From Gibbula magus (Eukaryota; Mollusca; Gastropoda; Trochida; Trochidae): a DNA stretch of 64,000 nt. The stretch spans positions 21,205,232 through 21,269,231 of the forward strand of contig OW388300.1 in NCBI GenBank assembly GCA_936450465.1. The letters run 5' to 3'. The notes beneath the pieces were generated by a model. That model searched no databases, was not told the origin of the DNA, and saw nothing but the letters and a program-made list of their open reading frames with translations. Position 1 is the first letter of the stretch, and each line of letters starts with the position of its first letter. Below are positions 60,701 through 64,000 of this stretch, one piece after another. Made by a program: the position numbers and the translations under genes.

Positions 60701-63700
60701 AGATGGAATGTCAAGATTGTTAACATCTATAATAATTTTGACCAACATAATGATGAAAAAAATAGAGCCATGGGCTCTGTAGCTCATCAGGATTTGATTT
60801 ATTATCTAAGGTTGAATATCTAAGTTATCTCAAGTAATACATTGTTAACAAGCAAAAAATAGGTTTTTAGATCATGACCCCTGTGACCTGTATTTGGAGT
60901 CACAGGGTCACCAATCCTACAATTAAGAATCACCTTTGACCAAAGAGTCTCTACACAACTTTTCAGCTCTCTAGACCTTTTGGAACTGGAGAAGAAGATG
61001 AAAATAGGTTTTTGGGGTTGTGACCTCTGTGACCCCATTTGGGGTCACGGGGTCACGAAATCTACAATTTAGAATCCCCATTGGCCAAGGAGTCTGCACA
61101 CAACTTTTCAGCTCTCTAGACCTTTAGGAACTTGAGAAGAAGATGATAATAGGCTTTTAAAGATGTGACCCCTGAGACCCCATTTGAGGTCACGGGGTCA
61201 CAAAATCTACAATTTAGAATCTCCATTACCCAAGGAGTCTGCACACAATTTTTCAGCTCTCTAGAACTTTTGAAACTGGAGAAGAAGATGAAAATAGGTT
61301 TTTAAGGATGTGACCCCTGTAACCCCATTTGGGGTCATGGGGTCACGAAATCTACAATTTAGAATCCCCATTACCCATGGAGTCTGCACACAACTTTTCA
61401 GCTCTCTAGACCTTTTGGAACTGGAGAAGAAGATGAAAATAGGTTTTTAAGGATGTGACCCCTGTGACCCTATTTGGGGTCATGGGGTAATGAAATCTAC
61501 ATTTAGAATCCCGATGGGCCAAGGAGTCTGCACACAACTTTTCAGCTCTCTAGACCTTTTGGAACTGGAGAAGAAGATGAAAATATGTTTTAATGGATGT
61601 GACCCCTGTGACCCCATTTGGGGTCATGGGGTCACGAAATCTACAATTTAGAATCCCCATAGGCCAAGGAGTCTGCACACAACTTTTCAGCTCTCTAGAC
61701 CTTTTGGAACTGGAGAAGAAGATGAAAATAGGTTTTTATGGATGTGACCCCTGTGACCCCATTTGGGGTCATGGGGTCACGAAATCTACAATTTAGAATC
61801 CCCATTGGCCAAGGAGTCTGCACATAAAATTTCAGCTCTCTAGACCTTTTGGAACTGGAGAAGAAGATGAAAATATGTTTTAATGGATGTGACCCCTGTG
61901 ACCCCATTTGGGGTCATGGGGTCACGAAATCTACAATTTAGAATCCCCATAGGCCAAGGAGTCTGCACACAACTTTTCAGCTCTCTAGACCTTTTGGAAC
62001 TGGAGAAGAAGATGAAAATAGCTTTTTATGGATGTGACCCCTGTGACCCCATTTGGGGTCATGGGGTCACGAAATCTACAATTTAGAATCCCCATTGGCC
62101 AAGGAGTCTGCACATAAAATTTCAGCTCTGTGGAGTCATTGGTTCTGGAGAAGAAGTCGAAAAAGCAAAAAGTTTACGGATGGACGGACGGACGGACGCC
62201 GGACACCATGCCATGCCATAAGCCCATCGGGCCTTTCAGGCCTCATGAGCTAATAACACATCTAATAGAGCTTTTCATTTACTAACAAATGATCATTTCT
62301 TATGATTTCAAAACTTGGCAAACATAAATCATGAGCTTATTGACATTACAAGTTTCAGGTCAATGTCCCCAATATAACAACACAAATTCAACAAAGAAAT
62401 GGAACAAGATTTTGATGAGTTAGAAATAAAGATCATAGTTCATTTATTCCATCCATTTCCCCTTTTTTCTAATAAAACAACACAGGGTAGACAACTCTGT
62501 ACGAACCTCCTCCTGATCCTCTTGTGAGTTGTTGAACTCCTGGTTTCCTTCCTCAAACTGCTGTCCGTCTCCCGTCATCTCGTTCTGTTGGTATCCCCTT
62601 TCCCGCTCGAACTGTCCCCCCTGCTGGTCAAACTGACCCTCCTGTTGGTCAAACTGACCCCCCTGTTCAAACTGTTGGTTTTCGTAGTCATGGCTGTCAT
62701 ATTGGTCGCCACCATATTCGTTGAAATCGTCCAATCCATCGGCTAGATCCTGGATTTCCTCGTCGTCTACAGCAATCTCCAGTGCCTGGTGAATAGAGAA
62801 GCAGTCATGTCTAAAGAATCAACAAGACCAACTGTCACTCATTGTTTGATACAGAATCCATTCAATCTACAGCAATGTCAAGCGGATAGAAGGAATGACT
62901 GGCAACGGATAAAGGTTGATGATCTAAATTGTTCACTACAGACTTTTGAGCATGTAACATACCTGGTAGGTGACTGTGATTGTTCTGTGAGCTGATAGAG
63001 TTCTGCAAACTCACTCAGTACGCTCAGCTTTTGATCCATCATTTGTGACTGGGATATCCAATTAAATGTTAACTGACTTGCAGAAATAACAAGTGTAGAA
63101 GCGAGCTAAGCTCACATTCCCCCGCACCCCACTTTATATAACTAGTAAAATTCACATGAATGGATACAGATTAACACATATGTAAGGTTTGATGAAAGAG
63201 GCAGATACAGTTTCAGAGGTGTTTAAAGATCAAAGAGTTGAAATTTGTATCAAGTTTGGTGAAGCTTTTAAGTTTAGTTATTAGACATACGTCTCAAAGA
63301 GTAACTGTTAAGTCATGTTTCCATGGAAACTGCAAAAAAAAAAAATCCAGAAATTGGTCTAACCCTCAAAAGGCACAACTAGAGATCATGGCTAACATGT
63401 GTAGCAAGTTTGGTGAAGCTAGCACGTATAGTTTGAGAAACATGCTCTGCACAAAGGTTTGCGACGGATGGACAGACAGACAGAATGAACGCTATATACC
63501 CCGCTTACACTGTAAGGCGGGAGTATAAAAATATTCTGTTAATATATGTCACAATAAGTAAAGAACATACCTCATCTTCATGTCCATAATCGTTGCTGAA
63601 AATAGAAAATAGATTATTTTGTATGCTGAGAAATTTATTCACTATGTTTTAACACCATATACTTCATTTACATTTTTTTTTACATCAGTGTCTTTTCAAT

Positions 63701-64000
63701 ATCAAGACTTTAGTTGATAAAGATCTCCTTCTTTACTCTGCATCAAAATTTATTTGAACAATTATTTTGCAAAGTATACTGAATGCACATAAATATTATT
63801 TGAAAGAAAACGAGTAAATTCAGATGAGAAATACACTGACCTTTCATCAACCATTGAGTCAGCAGTCTGATTAAAGCTCTCGGACTCCTCCACGATTGAG
63901 ATTCCCTCCTCCTCCGCAGTGTAGCCAGATCGATCTCCCTTCTCTTCGTCACTCCCAAGGAGAGCTTCTTCGTCAACTTCATCATCCGAGTCCTGGCCCA
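42757..64000 (-). CDS. RBM33: RNA-binding protein 33, 3' portion (17 coding exons)
   Basis: RNA-binding protein with a role in mRNA export and ALKBH5-linked m6A handling in mammals. Exons 5' to 3': 64000-63841 (cut by the window edge), 63595-63571 (25-nt microexon), 63048-62963, 62810-62507, 60695-60539, 59823-59441, 59177-58908, 58428-58317, 57928-57743, 57393-57283, 56919-56379, 47013-46875, 46320-46167, 45602-44350, 43926-43825, 43477-43389 and 42802-42757. Phases agree throughout, giving about 1371 residues. Family landmarks in order: acidic N-terminal part; EESGRGRFKSERSN to IPETLEISEE; an RGRGRG tract; GRKILINPHFR; long Gln/Pro-rich stretches; SLDPETRELQKK coiled coil with EQKRLREEI; a Gly/Met/Arg-rich exon of 417 codons (MGRGGGPGDMN repeats); then a C-terminal RRM split over three exons (SVRVTNLSAST, YAVITFNNNS, RHMIDLSHINV-ELME-stop). 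The acceptor at 62811 is chosen because only it keeps phase. The intron 56378-47014 contains a whole transposon. Confidence 0.93.
45700..46030 (+). repeat. About 110-bp tandem repeat, three diverged units
   Basis: Units share caaaatggatgcacatttca, ctatcataggcctatcac and accaat-caaa-ttatg. They lie between RBM33 exons. Confidence 0.55.
47018..47790 (-). repeat. About 27-bp minisatellite abutting an RBM33 acceptor
   Basis: The unit on the plus strand is ggtcaggctgacagatatga plus tatacact, alternating with ggctgatacatgggatatac. There are about 28 copies. The array starts within 5 bp of the acceptor of exon 47013-46875. Confidence 0.92.
48082..48312 (+). promoter_or_regulatory. Putative transposase promoter with CCAAT boxes
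   Basis: Just upstream of the transposase ATG are an inverted CCAAT box (ctgATTGGct near 48082), CCAAT in aaccaataga near 48161 and CCAAT at 48239. No TATA box is well placed. This is inferred from position and motifs only. Confidence 0.35.
48313..53659 (+). pseudogene. hAT-family transposase (ZNF862/KIAA1586-like), four exons with one in-frame stop
   Basis: Transposase gene of the surrounding hAT element. Exons: 48313-48382, 50158-50256, 50825-50923 and 51207-53659. Phases join cleanly to 907 codons. Exon 1 encodes MATEVKKQRSLTDFF, containing a PIP-box pattern. Exons 2 and 3 are each 99 nt and share a C-terminal GQPxLDIA, so one duplicated the other. Exon 4 opens with a zinc-finger-like segment (FCLLCRKHC, later LNTHANTMKHK), then the hAT catalytic core: LVDDVSD near codon 338, VTDGAAVMVG near 405 followed by HCVCHKLALA, TRWLS near 511, and the C-terminal dimerisation region with WPERGAS near 766. 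The C-terminus is an aspartate-rich run from a GAT repeat. Codon 243 is TAA (51665-51667) while the same frame stays open on both sides, hence pseudogene or a sequence error. It lies antisense to RBM33. Confidence 0.85.
54274..54472 (-). repeat. Minisatellite, right of the hAT insertion
   Basis: About seven copies of gtcaggtcagactgataaat plus atgatata. It is clearly related to the array left of the transposon (ggtcagrctgayaratatga). Confidence 0.9.
54473..56153. mobile_element. Composite element of about 145-bp repeats, copy 1
   Basis: It starts with agagccatgggctctgtagc-tcatcagg and ends gggcctttcaggcctgatga-gcta, so TAGCTCATCAGG is inverted at the two ends. The inside is about 10 tandem units with gatgaaaataggtttttaag, then gtgacccctgtgaccccatt-tggggtcacggggtcac (a palindrome), then ggccaaggagtctgcacaca. 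A (tggacgga)n run is near the right end. It interrupts the minisatellite, which resumes at 56154. Confidence 0.85.
56154..56245 (-). repeat. Minisatellite remainder right of the composite element
   Basis: Three to four copies of the same gtcaggtcagactgataaat unit as at 54.3 kb, split off by the element insertion. Confidence 0.85.
57938..58010 (+). mobile_element. Short gastropod SINE-like repeat next to an acceptor
   Basis: gtgaatgagttattgtttaa-cgcc, later gaatattgcagatattag, matches the 61-bp insertion at 31.93 kb. It begins about 10 bp outside RBM33 exon 57928-57743 and so supplies most of that exon's 3' splice region on the minus strand. Confidence 0.6.
58505..58835 (+). mobile_element. 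tRNA-Val-like SINE with ATT tail
   Basis: A tRNA-like head (gtgtagtggttagcatgc, B box gggttcgaatcccgg, CAC in the anticodon position) is followed by a conserved SINE body (ccttggcaaggcacttcatcc) and an (ATT)n tail. It lies in an RBM33 intron. Confidence 0.78.
60219..60440. mobile_element. MITE with TACCGTAAATCCTTAATTAG ends
   Basis: The left end and the inverted right end (ctaattaaggacttacggta) enclose about 220 bp with repeated aaggcagact motifs. It lies in an RBM33 intron. Confidence 0.75.
60763..62253. mobile_element. Composite element of about 145-bp repeats, copy 2
   Basis: It has the same ends as the 54.5-kb copy (agagccatgggctctgtagc; gggcctttcaggcctcatga-gcta) and about nine internal units. 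Sequence is very close to copy 1, implying recent spread. It lies in the RBM33 intron between exons 62507 and 60695. Confidence 0.85.
63095..63528 (+). mobile_element. MITE-like element with a CCCGC...GCGGG right hairpin
   Basis: It starts near cacattcccccgcacccc and ends with ccccgcttacactgtaaggc-gggagtataa, a terminal hairpin. Inside, aagtttggtgaagct occurs twice and a gacagacagacag run is near the right end. It lies in an RBM33 intron. Confidence 0.5.

Overview
This is a 64-kb piece of an animal nuclear genome, very probably a gastropod mollusc. Genes are split by GT-AG introns, the DNA is AT-rich, and it is full of short inverted-repeat elements, tRNA-derived SINEs and minisatellites. A short dispersed repeat that starts with GTGAGTGAGTGAG and runs into TTAACGCCGC (31.93, 57.95 and 24.8 kb) is one I associate with gastropods such as abalones and top shells. 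The species call is inference.

Layout. (1) 0.56-7.39 kb, minus strand: the 5' eight coding exons of a GALNT11-type polypeptide N-acetylgalactosaminyltransferase; its lectin domain lies beyond the left edge. (2) 8.79-11.61 kb, plus: INTS4, an Integrator subunit, as one uninterrupted 937-codon frame. (3) 15.47-28.03 kb, plus: a second, complete GALNT gene of 12 coding exons and 603 codons, whose exon sizes and phases match the first. (4) 28.0-42.7 kb: no gene recognised. It holds minisatellites, MITEs and a Mutator-like element that carries a broken RecQ-helicase-like fragment. (5) 42.76-64.0 kb, minus: RBM33, with 17 coding exons visible, a complete C-terminus and the 5' end beyond the right edge.

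Mobile DNA stands out. The 9.4-kb RBM33 intron holds an apparently full-length 6.4-kb hAT-type transposon (47841-54268) with 15-bp terminal inverted repeats and a 5-bp target duplication. It sits inside a pre-existing minisatellite. Its four-exon transposase keeps the hAT hallmark residues, starts with a PCNA-binding-type motif, has a duplicated 99-bp exon and carries one in-frame stop. Two copies of another element, built from about 145-bp palindrome-bearing repeats, sit in RBM33 introns. GALNT introns hold a 20-unit, 42-bp minisatellite in which each unit resembles an abutting acceptor and donor splice site, plus many MITEs.

The host genes are not an operon. The GALNTs act in the Golgi on mucin-type O-glycosylation, INTS4 in nuclear RNA 3'-end cleavage and RBM33 in RNA binding and export. 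The pairing of a GALNT11-like gene with RBM33 may echo linkage on human 7q36 (from memory). All exon borders were set by hand from splice motifs, codon phase and remembered family sequences, with no database search.
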